Source: Gammaproteobacteria bacterium (GTDB lineage Bacteria; Pseudomonadota; Gammaproteobacteria; Pseudomonadales; Azotimanducaceae). Taken from it: 64,000 nt of DNA. Position numbers and translations under genes: made by a program. The stretch is taken from contig JAPOWH010000007.1 in NCBI GenBank assembly GCA_026707735.1, positions 186,001 through 250,000 on the forward strand, in the 5' to 3' direction. Shown here one piece after another: positions 35,692-45,263 of this stretch. A model generated the notes under the pieces. That model searched no databases, had not been told where the DNA came from, and saw nothing but the letters and a program-made list of their open reading frames with translations. Each line of letters opens with the position of its first letter. Position 1 is the stretch's first letter.

Positions 35692-38071
35692 CGAAGGACT
35701 GACTGGAGCCTTCCATGGGTTTCGTCTGCGTCTTCTACAAGCGCTTGTAAGGTGGGTCGTTCGACCCACCATCATTGATCCAGCGGGAGTCATACGCAAT
35801 GGTCCAGTCTTTGTAATTCAAAGACGCTCCGCGTTCGACTTTGCGCTCCTAAGGCATATCCTAGACACCGAAACGCGCAACGAAACAACACAGTCTCAAA
35901 GGGTTGGCGTCGAATCGTTTTCCCTATTGCGACCTGTCGGTTGGCGTCGCCGTTTCGCAATGCAAAATTTCGCGCCGGAAATGGTGGCCTATCAGGAAAA
36001 AATCTTTGCCACGCCGAGTTCCGACATCAGCGTAGTTCCGGTAGCGATCTTCTGGGGGAGAACAGCGCAACGCGAGAAATTTCTGTGGCGGAACATGGTT
36101 TCAGAAAGGTTTGGTCCAAGCTTTGCCTTTCGCCGCGTGATGACGCTTGCTTTCAGTCGAAAGGACGTTCTGGTCGCGTTTGGCACTCCAGTCGATTGGC
36201 CTGCTTTGACCGACGAAGAGAAGTCGTTGAACTGGAATCTTCGTCGCATTGCCATCCAACTGCGGAGGCAGTTCAAGGAGCTGCGCCACGCCGCGCTCGG
36301 ACCAGATCTTCAACGATTGGACACCACCGTCGAACGTGTCGTCGATGACGTGTCGAGTTCCCTAGCGATTGATCAAGCAGGCAAAGCCCGAAGCCGCCGT
36401 TCGCTAAAGCGTCAAGTGCGCAAGATGGCCACTCGCATGTCCTATCCAGTCATGATGCTAGTGCGCGGAGTACTCAGCTGGTATTTCAAACGAGTCTACG
36501 AAGACATGGACCTTTTGGGTCGCGAGAAGCTCCAGGAAATCGCCAAAACCCACACTTTGATCTATGCGCCGAATCACAGATCACAGACAGACTACCTTGT
36601 GCTTTCCTATTTGCTCTTTCAGCACGGGTTCGCCATTCCCCAAATTGCATCAGGGGAGAACCTTGACATTCCTGTTGTAGGACCAATATTGAGACGCTGC
36701 GGAGCATTCTTTATGCGTCGCTCGTTTCGTGACGATCCGATCTACGAAAGTGTGCTCGAATCGTACCTTCGCTTGTGCATGGAGCAAGGAAACAGCATCG
36801 AGTTTTTTATAGAAGGTGGTAGGAGCAGGACTGGCTTGCTCTTGCCACCGAGATTTGGTTTGCTGAGCATGATCTTGGCGAGTCGAGAAAAAGGATTGAC
36901 TCGACCTGTAGCCGTGGTTCCTGTGTACATCGCCTACGAATCCGTGCCAGACGCCGATGCGTACTTGGACGAACTCTCCGGTAAACCCAAGACCCCCGAG
37001 ACCTTGCGCGACGTTGTATTGGCTCTACGACTGCTCCGCTCTCACTTTGGACAGGTTTCTGTGCACATAGCAAATCCGATCAGGCTCGACGACTTCGTGG
37101 GCGGGGGAAGAGTAAAGGAAGAAACCGAGCGACTTGGCTATGCGATCACGCATTCAATCAACAAATCGGCAGTCCTAACCCCCGTCAACCTGGTTGCTCT
37201 AGTCTTGCTCGCCACGCCGACTCATTGCATTGACGAAGTTTCATTGGTGCAACACATCGCGTCGCTGCTCAGGCTAATGAGAGCTGAAATCAAACACAAT
37301 GATTTGGTAATTCCAGGCGAGAGGCCAAGCGTGCTCATTGATCGATGCGTGCAATTGGGTTTCGTTGAACGGCAATTGGATGGCGTCATCGCGCTGATTA
37401 CTTGCGACCAAGCCGCTGCAGAAAAGTTGACTTGGTTTCGAAACAACATACTGCACGTTGTCGCCATACCTGGATTGCTCGCCGCAATCCTGCTGAATCG
37501 CGCCTCGCCCATTGAGATTCGAGAGCTAACACGGTTTGCCAACTTTCTTGTACCGTTCGTTTCACGACAGCTCAGTTTCGGCTCCAATCTCAGAACCGTC
37601 CGACGCTGGATTGCACATCTAACTTCATCGGAGCTTGTCCAATCCAAGGGTAACGGCACGATCTGCGCCGCTCAAGACTTAGAGCATAGACAGGAACTAC
37701 GAGTGCTGGCGCAATTCGTGATGCCAATGTTGAATCGCTTCTACATTGTTTTGACTACTCTTCTGCAAGAAGGAGAACCAATGAGTTTGAATTCGCTGGT
37801 TGAGCGAGGTCGCCAAACTAGCCAGCTACTTGCAAGGATTCAAGGCGGTGAATTCCCAACGTTCATAGACCTTGAATTCTTCAATCGTGTCGCATCAACG
37901 ATGATTAGTCAAGGAGTCGCAGGCCGAACGGATACGGGCAACATTCACCCGACTGATCTCGCCAGAACAGTGTTTGAGCAAGCCCAAGGTGTCTTTCCGA
38001 TTGACTATCGCCAAATGGTCGAGCGCTACGTGGCGTTCTCAGGCCATGACAAAGGATCACATTCCCCATAA
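35681..38071 (+). CDS. plsB: Glycerol-3-phosphate 1-O-acyltransferase
   Basis: Inner-membrane enzyme making 1-acyl-glycerol-3-phosphate, first step of phospholipid synthesis. 796 residues (E. coli 807). Acyltransferase motif I NHRSQTD, then GPILRRCGAFFMRRSF, EFFIEGGRSRTG and a VPVYIAYE motif IV, all around residues 305-420. The GTG start lies 11 bases inside gspD. It is separate in function from the secretion genes; the overlap suggests co-transcription. Confidence 0.95.
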   Translation: MAFDEGLTGAFHGFRLRLLQALVRWVVRPTIIDPAGVIRNGPVFVIQRRSAFDFALLRHILDTETRNETTQSQRVGVESFSLLRPVGWRRRFAMQNFAPEMVAYQEKIFATPSSDISVVPVAIFWGRTAQREKFLWRNMVSERFGPSFAFRRVMTLAFSRKDVLVAFGTPVDWPALTDEEKSLNWNLRRIAIQLRRQFKELRHAALGPDLQRLDTTVERVVDDVSSSLAIDQAGKARSRRSLKRQVRKMATRMSYPVMMLVRGVLSWYFKRVYEDMDLLGREKLQEIAKTHTLIYAPNHRSQTDYLVLSYLLFQHGFAIPQIASGENLDIPVVGPILRRCGAFFMRRSFRDDPIYESVLESYLRLCMEQGNSIEFFIEGGRSRTGLLLPPRFGLLSMILASREKGLTRPVAVVPVYIAYESVPDADAYLDELSGKPKTPETLRDVVLALRLLRSHFGQVSVHIANPIRLDDFVGGGRVKEETERLGYAITHSINKSAVLTPVNLVALVLLATPTHCIDEVSLVQHIASLLRLMRAEIKHNDLVIPGERPSVLIDRCVQLGFVERQLDGVIALITCDQAAAEKLTWFRNNILHVVAIPGLLAAILLNRASPIEIRELTRFANFLVPFVSRQLSFGSNLRTVRRWIAHLTSSELVQSKGNGTICAAQDLEHRQELRVLAQFVMPMLNRFYIVLTTLLQEGEPMSLNSLVERGRQTSQLLARIQGGEFPTFIDLEFFNRVASTMISQGVAGRTDTGNIHPTDLARTVFEQAQGVFPIDYRQMVERYVAFSGHDKGSHSP

Positions 38072-38278
38072 AGAGCTGGGAATTGTCAAGTGCCCTAGTT
38101 GAGCAGAAGCCGTTGCTGCCGCTGCGCAACAATCACCTGGAATACAAGCGTGGCTAGTCGTTAGTCAAATAGTTCTCTTCTAACTCAATACATTGGGTTT
38201 GCGCAGGCGCCGGACCTGCTTAAAACCGCCATTTGCCTATGTATGAGCCGAGCAACTGTACCCTCTGGATCTCTTCGA

Positions 38279-38962
38279 CTACGACGATGCGGGTGATAGA
38301 ACTGATTCTTCTTTTTCGCCGGATTCTTGAGACTCCGAATGTGGGCAGTGCTCTTCGGACCATTCTGCTTTGTTCGCGAATCTCTTGAGTCCAATATAGA
38401 AACTATAGTCTAAGTCAAATGCCATGACACGCAATTCTGCTACATCAGCCCTCTTAAATTCGCGCAAAGTACGCAATACATCCTGCTGATCCTTGGCAAC
38501 CAGTGCTGGAAAACCATCGCGAAGTTGATACTCGACACTCAATTCCATAACCGCTGACGACCTGCTTGGGTTGATCGACCGAGCTTGAACGAAAACTCTA
38601 GGTTGCTCCAATTTCGATGACTCTTGCTCCAGATCCCGTTCGATTAACTTGACCCACTCGTGGTCAGGAGATCGACCGTGTTCGTCGGTCCTATAGAACG
38701 TAAGAGACCTGATACAGTCAACATTCGAAACTTCGTAACGAGCGTTGTGGGCACGTGTACTTCTCGACCAATTTTCCATTGTCGTACTATGAACAATCCT
38801 CTTGATTTCCGTGCCGTCTGAGTCTGATGTAACCACCGAACGCATCCACTCATTGATGACACCTGGGTCTAATTGCTTTTCTTCGCTCCAGCCGCTCGTG
38901 CACCAAACCAAAGCTCCTACAACCAATGAAAGACCTAGCTTATTCCTCATAGCAAACTCCAT
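38279..38962 (-). CDS. Exported protein of unknown function
   Basis: I do not recognise this 227-residue protein. A signal peptide is evident (MRNKLGLSLVVGALVWCTSGWSEE; an ATG four codons upstream is an alternative start). The mature part is charged, about 200 residues, with one internal DELRVMAFDLDYSFY-like beta-rich stretch and a Glu/Ser-rich tail. It contains two or three cysteines. It stands alone, convergent with plsB, with about 200 empty bases on each side. Probably periplasmic. Confidence 0.6.
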   Translation of the reverse strand: MEFAMRNKLGLSLVVGALVWCTSGWSEEKQLDPGVINEWMRSVVTSDSDGTEIKRIVHSTTMENWSRSTRAHNARYEVSNVDCIRSLTFYRTDEHGRSPDHEWVKLIERDLEQESSKLEQPRVFVQARSINPSRSSAVMELSVEYQLRDGFPALVAKDQQDVLRTLREFKRADVAELRVMAFDLDYSFYIGLKRFANKAEWSEEHCPHSESQESGEKEESVLSPASS

Positions 38963-39168
38963 GATGCGGCAAACATCTGCGAACTCTTAGGTATAGATGT
39001 GCCGTATGCCTCGTTGGTTTCAAGAATAGCAAAACCTAACGTCGTGATGTAAATTTGTTTGACTAAAGGTCAACTTTGTCCTAGCTAAGGTTCGACCGTG
39101 AATTTCCGCAATTCCTCGTCACCGCAACTACGGATACGTAAGACGCGAGGCCGAGCTTGCGGATCACC

Positions 39169-39897
39169 CTACGTTCTTGAATCAAAGACATCGAACCGAA
39201 TAGTCCTACCCTCGACCTGCCAATCTGGACTGCGGACCATAGAGCTTTGCTTTCGGCGATGCTTGATTACTACTCTGTTACGGGCAAGATCTCGTGCAAG
39301 CTCAAACAGCGAACCTAAATCCGTATCCCGTGTCGCTAAGGATTCCAATACTTGCATGCGCCTTGCAGGTAGAGCTGTCGTAGGGTGCGGTGGAAATATC
39401 GGGTCAAGATAGATCACATCAAAGGAATTCGAACTCGATCTGAGAAATTCAACTACGTCAACGCACTCCACCACCACTGAGAAACCAAGTCGGTGGCAAA
39501 GGTCTCGTGCCATGGCGCAAACCAACGGATTGATCTCGGTAAGTGTCACTTCACACCCCAAAGAGCTCAGAGCTAGAGCATCGACTCCCCATCCACCTAA
39601 ACCGTCTAAGGCCCGAGGTCGCCGATTTGCGGCGCAAGCTTTAGCCAGCGCGGACTCTCTTGCACCTTCCAATCGTGCCTGAATGCTTGTCTCAGACAAT
39701 GTGAACAGTCGACTTGCTGGATGGTCAAGTGCCAATTCTCCATAGTGGCATACCAAGTGCCAGTCGACTGGAACGTTTTGGCGATCTGCGATTTCCAGAT
39801 CCAATCGACGAGCCAATTCAATTCCGTTCAAGTCATTGGAATCGAGGTAGATCAGGGCTTTAGTGTTGTCACGTTCGGGATTCATGCTGCGAATCAT
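39169..39897 (-). CDS. rsmJ: 16S rRNA (guanine1516-N2)-methyltransferase
   Basis: SAM-dependent methylation of G1516 in 16S rRNA. The SAM-binding segment ALDGLGGWGVDALALSSLGCEVTLTEINP corresponds to the family's DATAGLGxDxFVLAxLGC; the catalytic-loop equivalent is VIYLDPIFPPH; the C-terminus RVVIKHR matches. About 242 residues. ATGs at 39897 and 39885 are the likely starts; a longer frame to 39927 is possible. Every choice overlaps the end of tsaB, so the two are co-expressed. Motif GGWG in place of the usual AGLG is unusual but conservative. Confidence 0.85.
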   Translation of the reverse strand: MIRSMNPERDNTKALIYLDSNDLNGIELARRLDLEIADRQNVPVDWHLVCHYGELALDHPASRLFTLSETSIQARLEGARESALAKACAANRRPRALDGLGGWGVDALALSSLGCEVTLTEINPLVCAMARDLCHRLGFSVVVECVDVVEFLRSSSNSFDVIYLDPIFPPHPTTALPARRMQVLESLATRDTDLGSLFELARDLARNRVVIKHRRKQSSMVRSPDWQVEGRTIRFDVFDSRT

Positions 39898-40516
39898 CAC
39901 GTTCGCGTCTCGACCCCCATTCAACATACGGAGTGTCGCCCTCTATCAGGTACGGCAGCGCTCGTTGCGGTGCAACTTGACTGTCAAGGCGTTCCAGTGC
40001 CACAGCCAGGACGTCCTCGGCGGAAACTCTTACGTCTGTGTCGCTCACCACATGCTCAAGACGATAGATTTCCTCGACATTCTTCAGTTGGTCTGGAGTA
40101 ACACACTCGGGGGTCCCGGAAACTACCTCATAGTGAGAAACGTACGCCTTTCCCTTGTGAGATTTGCGCTTTATCGTGAATCTGGACAACCCTGGATTCA
40201 GTCTCCGAGCACGATGGGCCATTGCATCCGACGTTGGCACCGGAACTACATTGATGCCCAATCCCTGAGCAATTCCCTGGGCAACTCCAGCGCCCATTCG
40301 TACACCGGTAAAGGAACCGGGACCACAGGAGAACGCCACCAAATCCAACTCGTCGCGCGCAAGCTCAGACGCAGTGAAAAGTCTTTCAATCATTGCCAAA
40401 ATTAATTCATTGTGCCGACGTGGTGCGACGCGACTTTCCGCTAAGATAATGCGCCCGTAGCCAAGCGCAACGGAACAAATTTCCGACGTAGTCTCGAGAG
40501 CGAGTAGAGGATTCAT
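39869..40516 (-). CDS. tsaB: tRNA t6A37 threonylcarbamoyltransferase partner TsaB
   Basis: Partner of TsaD and TsaE in t6A37 tRNA modification. 215 residues starting LLALETTSEICSVALGYG, as in E. coli TsaB, with SCGPGSFTGVRMGAGVAQG, the signature actin-like phosphate loop. The family N-terminus fixes the start at 40516, which makes its ATG overlap the divergent moeA ATG by two bases (CATG). A longer frame running into moeA is not supported. Confidence 0.93.
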   Translation of the reverse strand: MNPLLALETTSEICSVALGYGRIILAESRVAPRRHNELILAMIERLFTASELARDELDLVAFSCGPGSFTGVRMGAGVAQGIAQGLGINVVPVPTSDAMAHRARRLNPGLSRFTIKRKSHKGKAYVSHYEVVSGTPECVTPDQLKNVEEIYRLEHVVSDTDVRVSAEDVLAVALERLDSQVAPQRALPYLIEGDTPYVEWGSRRERDDSQHESRT

Positions 40517-41738
40517 GGCCCGTATGTTAACCGTCGATGACGCGCAGAAGAAACTCCGCGCGTTGATCAAGACCGTGGATGAATACGAGCCGCTTCCGGT
40601 GTCCGAAGCGTTGGGACGTTCGCTTGCTTGGCCCGTGTCTGCGCCCATTGACCTTCCTCCCTTCAACTGCTCCGCTATGGATGGCTATGCGATTGCGGCT
40701 TCCCAGACAGCGGACACGGGAGAACAATTTCGCGTCGTTGGCGAAGCCCTCGCCGGACACCCCTTTCAAGAAATTCTCAATATAGGAGAAGCCTGTCGCA
40801 TTTTCACAGGCGCGGCAATTCCAACCGGCACTACGGCAATCGCGATTCAGGAACAGACATTTCGAGAGGACGACAAGATTGTGCTAAGCGATCCTGTCCG
40901 CTCTGGCGACAACATCCGCAACAAGGGCATGGACATCAAGATGGGAGACCGGTTGGCCAACACCGGTGAAGTGCTCACTCCATTTGCAATTGGATGGTTT
41001 GCTGCCTGCGGGATTTCAGAGGTTAATGTAGTCCGAAAGATCAAAGTGGCCATTTTCTCGACGGGAGATGAACTGAGGGACCCTGGAGAAGAGCTCGAAC
41101 ACGGTCAGATATACGAATCCAACCGAATGTCTCTATCCATGTTGTTGAAGTCCAAGCCCGTTACCGTAACGGACTTAGGACAACTCAAAGACAACAAGAC
41201 TGCAATAAACCAAGCGATAGGTAAGGTTGCTCCCCATGTTGACTTGATTCTTGCAAGCGGTGGAGTCTCGGTTGGAGACACTGACTTGGTTCGTCCGGTA
41301 ATTGAAGAAATAGGCAAGCTCGAGTTTTGGAATATTGCGCTAAAGCCAGGTAAACCTCTTGCAGTAGGAAACGTTGACGACAGTTTGTTCTTTGGACTTC
41401 CCGGCAATCCCGTGTCGACGATCGTTACCTATCTATTGTTCGTCGCACCTACAATCGATGCGCTTTCTGGTCTGCCTTGGCGCAAACCTACAGCGTTTGC
41501 TGCCACACTCTCGTCTGACATCGACCATCGATCAGGTCGACGCGAATACCAGCGAGGTGTGCTACATTCCATGGATCGTGTTCTTCACGTTACGCCAACG
41601 GGAGATCAAAGCTCAAACCGGTTGGCTTCTTTCTACCAATGCAACTGCCTTATCGAGGTGCCGACACATCGTGCGACACTACGACAAGGCGAGACTGTCA
41701 ATGTGTTCGTTCTGCCCGGGCTTCACACATTTGTGTGA
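40515..41738 (+). CDS. moeA: Molybdopterin molybdenumtransferase
   Basis: Inserts molybdate into adenylylated molybdopterin in Moco synthesis. 407 residues. FNCSAMDGYAI near residue 55, RIFTGAAIPTGTTAI, STGDEL, ILASGGVSVGDTD and FGLPGNPVST cover domains of the family. An AGAGG at 40506-40510 supports the ATG at 40515; an ATG three codons later is an alternative. Divergent from tsaB with no intergenic DNA. No other Moco genes lie nearby. Confidence 0.94.
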   Translation: MARMLTVDDAQKKLRALIKTVDEYEPLPVSEALGRSLAWPVSAPIDLPPFNCSAMDGYAIAASQTADTGEQFRVVGEALAGHPFQEILNIGEACRIFTGAAIPTGTTAIAIQEQTFREDDKIVLSDPVRSGDNIRNKGMDIKMGDRLANTGEVLTPFAIGWFAACGISEVNVVRKIKVAIFSTGDELRDPGEELEHGQIYESNRMSLSMLLKSKPVTVTDLGQLKDNKTAINQAIGKVAPHVDLILASGGVSVGDTDLVRPVIEEIGKLEFWNIALKPGKPLAVGNVDDSLFFGLPGNPVSTIVTYLLFVAPTIDALSGLPWRKPTAFAATLSSDIDHRSGRREYQRGVLHSMDRVLHVTPTGDQSSNRLASFYQCNCLIEVPTHRATLRQGETVNVFVLPGLHTFV

Positions 41739-41771
41739 TTTGAGCTAGGTGCTGCTGGCAGCGCTGCCAGC
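41723..41771. terminator. Two palindromes between convergent moeA and adk
   Basis: TCACACA (41723-41729) and TGTGTGA (41732-41738) form an inverted repeat ending on the moeA stop codon. Sixteen bases on, GCTGGCAGCGCTGCCAGC (41754-41771) is a perfect 18-base palindrome. They lie downstream of moeA and, on the other strand, downstream of adk. Neither has a proper T-tract, so a bidirectional terminator or mRNA-end stabiliser is only a possibility, and a protein-binding palindrome is the alternative. Confidence 0.35.
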
Positions 41772-41902
41772 TGACATATGCCCAGGCACGCAATAAGGTA
41801 GAGCAGTGTGGCTAAATTGCTCGTTAGTGCGTTTCGCCTATGAGTATCGACCTTTTCAGATTGCGGAACTAGTGCAAGCTCCTATCCCATTTGCGCTTGT
41901 TC

Positions 41903-42544
41903 CTAGCTCAACGGTGCAATTGCATCGGCAATTCGCTTGCGAATGTCCGAAACAGTACCGCGAGCGTCTACCTCAATGTACTCCAGCTCAACGTTCTTGT
42001 AGTAGTCGATCAAAGGAGCGGTTTGTGCACGATAGACTCCGAGGCGGTTGCGAACCGTCTCTTCCTTATCGTCGTCTCGATGAATCAGAGGTTCGCCCGT
42101 AATGTCATCCAAACCTTGCGATTTGGGTGGATTGAAGATGATGTTGTACGTTCGCCCGCTCGGCTCGTGCACTCTTCGTCCGGTGACCCGTTCGACAATT
42201 ATCGCGTCGTCAATCTGCAATTCGACGACGGCATCGATTTTCACACCAATATCCGCTAGACCTGAAGCCTGCGCGAGAGTCCTGGGAAATCCGTCGAACA
42301 AGCAACCGGTAGCGCAATCGGGTTCGTGCAATCGTTCCCGAACCAAACCGAGAATAATGTCGTCAGAGACCAAATCTCCCCGCTCCATTACTGACTTGGC
42401 CTGCAGTCCCAGCGTAGTGCCCTGAGCGATAGCATTTCGCAACATGTCCCCTGTCGATATTTGGGGGATGGAGTAGTCTTGGCATACGAACTGAGCCTGA
42501 GTACCCTTGCCGGATCCCGGAGGACCAAGAAAAATCAGATTCAT
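41903..42544 (-). CDS. adk: Adenylate kinase
   Basis: AMP + ATP to 2 ADP. 213 residues: P-loop [16 protein letters not shown]-binding [22 protein letters not shown], and a long LID ([19 protein letters not shown]) without zinc-binding cysteines, the Gram-negative form. Start at MNLIFLG (42544) by family alignment; four extra residues upstream are possible. 50 bases after relA. Confidence 0.97.
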   Translation of the reverse strand: MNLIFLGPPGSGKGTQAQFVCQDYSIPQISTGDMLRNAIAQGTTLGLQAKSVMERGDLVSDDIILGLVRERLHEPDCATGCLFDGFPRTLAQASGLADIGVKIDAVVELQIDDAIIVERVTGRRVHEPSGRTYNIIFNPPKSQGLDDITGEPLIHRDDDKEETVRNRLGVYRAQTAPLIDYYKNVELEYIEVDARGTVSDIRKRIADAIAPLS

Positions 42545-42594
42545 TGGTCCTCCCATTGCGAAGAGATATTCAATTCCATCTTAGATGGCGGCAT

Positions 42595-44544
42595 TCACCC
42601 TTCGCCATTGACGCGTCGAACGTCAACAACGTCCTGAATCGCTCGAAGCTTGTTGATCACAGTTCGTGCTTCGTCAAGACTCGATACTTCAACCTTCAGC
42701 TTAATGGTCGCGGCTTCGCCAGGTAGTGGCGAATCAATTGTGGCGCCAACAACGTTGACGGAGAGTGACGCAAGTGCAAGCGTTATATCCAACAGGAGTC
42801 TAGGCCGATCAAGTGCCTCAACTTCCAATTCCTGGACGATTCTGGGCTTGGGCACTTCGCCGCGCCGCTCTGTTGCTTCTTCAACTGCTGTTCCGTCGAT
42901 CAGACCAGTTGGCAGCAAGTCACGCACTGACTGGTCTCCCACCGCAATGGCGCTGTACATGTCATCAATGGCCTCGTAGTCGTTGTCCTTTGCCAGCTTC
43001 TCCACATCCACGTCGATCTTCATGCGTTGACACTCTTCCAGCAGCCATTTCCGGCCAGCCACTATATTCTTGTCGTCGTTCTGAGATCGAAACCAGTCTT
43101 GAATGTTTCGTCTAGCACGCGAGGTGCGTACATAGCCTAGCTCGGTGTCCAGCCACTTTCGCTCCGGCGCAGCGTTCTGCTGCGTAACGATTTCCACCAT
43201 TTGGCCAGTCTCCAAAGGATCGTTTAGCGGTTTGTCTATGCCATTGATTTTTACTCCGCAGCAGTGGTTGCCAATTTCTGTATGCACGTAGTAGGCGAAA
43301 TCCACCGCGGTGGAGCCCGCCGGCAAATCCATTACGTGTCCTTTGGGGGTCGCGATGTAGATGCTTTGCGGCGCATCGTTGCGACGAGTGAAATCGATGT
43401 ACTCGCGTATTTCCATCTCCTCCTGCCAGTTCAGCACTTCGCGCATCCAATCGACTTTGCCCATGTTCAGGGCCGCGTCGTCACCCTTGTAGGCCCAATG
43501 AGCACATACACCCAGTTCAGCTGCATGGTGCATCTTGTGAGTTCGAACTTGCACTTCGAGGTTTCGACCACGGGGTCCTACGACTGCAGTATGAATGGAT
43601 CGATAACCATTTCCCTTGGGATTGGCGATATAGTCGTCAAAGGTATTGGGAATCGGCGGCCACGACGTATGAACTACCCCCAGCACCGCGTAGCACTCCG
43701 GCGACTCGTCCACAATCACTCGGACTGCTTCCACGTCATAAACCGCATCAAACGAGATGTTCTTTTCCCGCATCTTGCGCCAAATCCCGTAGATGTTCTT
43801 GACACGCCCCGTCACGGCGGCATTGATGCCAGCACGGTCCAAGCGCCAGCGCAAATCTTCGCACACTGCAGCTACCTGCTTTTGACGTCCCTGCCCCTTT
43901 TCTGCCAGCTGGTCCGCGATTTCCTGATAGCTGGAGTCGTGCAAGTACGCAAACGACAAATCCTCAAGCATCCATTTGATCTGCCAGATGCCCAGTCGAT
44001 TCGCTAGGGGACAATAAAACTCCAGCACCTCATTTGCGATCTTCTTGCGTTGCGGATCCGGAAAGTCGCGAGCCAACCGCAGCATGACCAGCCTCTCAGC
44101 CAATTTCAAAACTGCCACTCTGGGGTCATCAATCAATGCAATGAGCATTCGTCGCACATTCTTGCTTTGATCGCGCGATTGGCGGTCCAGAAACGGAGTG
44201 CCAGTGTCGGAAACTACGTCGGCCTGCGCCATGCGCAACAGAGCTGTCACCAGCTTGCCAATGCCTTGATTTTCGATCTGTGTGGCGACTACTTCCTTGT
44301 TGCGAACCGGATAGAAAAGTGCACCTGCTAGGACCGCCGGAGTACCCGCTTTCAGCATCAAGAGAATTCTGGCAATGCGTGCGGCTTCGTCTTTGCAACT
44401 AGTTGGCTGAATAAGACGTTCAACATGAAGAATGGTCTGTCGCTGATCAGGGTCGTCTCGCACGAGATCAGCAACCCAATCGTCCGACAAATTGCCGATT
44501 TGCTCGTCAAGCAGCATGGACTGCGCTTCAAAGGAACGGCTCAT
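42595..44544 (-). CDS. relA: RelA-type (p)ppGpp synthetase lacking the zinc-finger domain
   Basis: Transfers pyrophosphate from ATP to GTP/GDP in the stringent response. N-terminal pseudo-hydrolase: the HD pair of RelA/SpoT hydrolases is replaced (AGALFYPVRNKEVV), as in E. coli RelA. Synthetase follows (FDAVYDVEAVRVIVDE, FDDYIANPKGNGYRSIHT, EVQVRTHKMHHAAELG), then TGS (MDLPAGSTAVDFAYYVHTEI) and a helical segment. After VRDLLPTGLIDG the chain passes almost directly to the C-terminal ACT/RRM domain (about 570-649). The conserved-cysteine zinc-finger domain, with its CC and His/Cys ligands, is absent, which explains the 649 residues against 744 in E. coli. The ATG overlaps the recO stop. Confidence 0.9.
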   Translation of the reverse strand: MSRSFEAQSMLLDEQIGNLSDDWVADLVRDDPDQRQTILHVERLIQPTSCKDEAARIARILLMLKAGTPAVLAGALFYPVRNKEVVATQIENQGIGKLVTALLRMAQADVVSDTGTPFLDRQSRDQSKNVRRMLIALIDDPRVAVLKLAERLVMLRLARDFPDPQRKKIANEVLEFYCPLANRLGIWQIKWMLEDLSFAYLHDSSYQEIADQLAEKGQGRQKQVAAVCEDLRWRLDRAGINAAVTGRVKNIYGIWRKMREKNISFDAVYDVEAVRVIVDESPECYAVLGVVHTSWPPIPNTFDDYIANPKGNGYRSIHTAVVGPRGRNLEVQVRTHKMHHAAELGVCAHWAYKGDDAALNMGKVDWMREVLNWQEEMEIREYIDFTRRNDAPQSIYIATPKGHVMDLPAGSTAVDFAYYVHTEIGNHCCGVKINGIDKPLNDPLETGQMVEIVTQQNAAPERKWLDTELGYVRTSRARRNIQDWFRSQNDDKNIVAGRKWLLEECQRMKIDVDVEKLAKDNDYEAIDDMYSAIAVGDQSVRDLLPTGLIDGTAVEEATERRGEVPKPRIVQELEVEALDRPRLLLDITLALASLSVNVVGATIDSPLPGEAATIKLKVEVSSLDEARTVINKLRAIQDVVDVRRVNGEG

Positions 44545-45263
44545 GTTATTCGCGAGGTCTCGTTCATCTGAGGCACTTTAGATCCAAACAAGGACCTAGA
44601 GAGTATTTTCTGATCGCCAATTCGATGCTGCAAGGCGGACCGCAAGACAAACTTGGCGACGGCTCTCGTCCGAGCCTGCGAGTAGTCGTTTCGCGAAATG
44701 GCGAGAAGCGATGCTCCATCAAACCCTTCGGCGCTGCCGTTTTCCAATCGTCGAAACCCACCATCGGCCAAATATTCGTATCGCTCGGCAGGATCAATTG
44801 CATTGCCGTTGGATGCTTCCACATCAAATGCGATTTCGTAACCCAAGCCCTTCAGAAGCGTCCTCTCAAACGAGCGCAATATCGGTTCAACATCCGAGCG
44901 TTCGCCACCAATTGCACTGATGGAATCAACGTAGACACCAAACAAGCCTTCCACATGCTCTTCCGGTCGAGTCGTTTTTGCTACCAATTCGTTCAGATAC
45001 AACCCCAAATAGAGCTTTCTACCTTCGATGGGAAAAATTTTTTCTACTTCGCATTGCGAAATTGTCACCAATTGGCTCTTGCCGCGCCAGGCGATGCTGT
45101 ACTCAACAAACAGCTCCAGACTGCTTTGATGCTTTGAGCCTGTACGGTGGACTCCAGAAATGCGTCCATTTCGGTCGGTAAGAAAGTCTACGAGCCACCG
45201 CGAGTCAGTGTAGGGTCGTCTGTGGAGCAACACTCCACGGTCGCTGTTTCCGGATGCAATCAT
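44541..45263 (-). CDS. recO: DNA repair protein RecO
   Basis: RecF-pathway mediator that loads RecA on SSB-coated DNA. 240 residues (E. coli 242): N-terminal OB-fold (GVLLHRRPYTDSRWLVDFLT) followed by the helical domain (LYLGLYLNELVAKTTRPEE, FERTLLKGLGYEI, FVLRSALQHRIGDQ). No zinc cysteines, as in Gammaproteobacteria. Coupled on both sides by ATGA overlaps with era and relA; pdxJ and acpS, which often follow recO, are absent. Confidence 0.92.
   Translation of the reverse strand: MIASGNSDRGVLLHRRPYTDSRWLVDFLTDRNGRISGVHRTGSKHQSSLELFVEYSIAWRGKSQLVTISQCEVEKIFPIEGRKLYLGLYLNELVAKTTRPEEHVEGLFGVYVDSISAIGGERSDVEPILRSFERTLLKGLGYEIAFDVEASNGNAIDPAERYEYLADGGFRRLENGSAEGFDGASLLAISRNDYSQARTRAVAKFVLRSALQHRIGDQKILSRSLFGSKVPQMNETSRIT

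Noticed and set aside
41723..41738. Possible CRP-like site TCACA...TGTGA at the end of moeA
   Set aside because: Half-sites are in the inverse orientation of the CRP consensus and it lies at a gene end, not a promoter.
43264..44007. 247-codon plus-strand frame
   Set aside because: Opposite the relA synthetase region, no recognisable domain.
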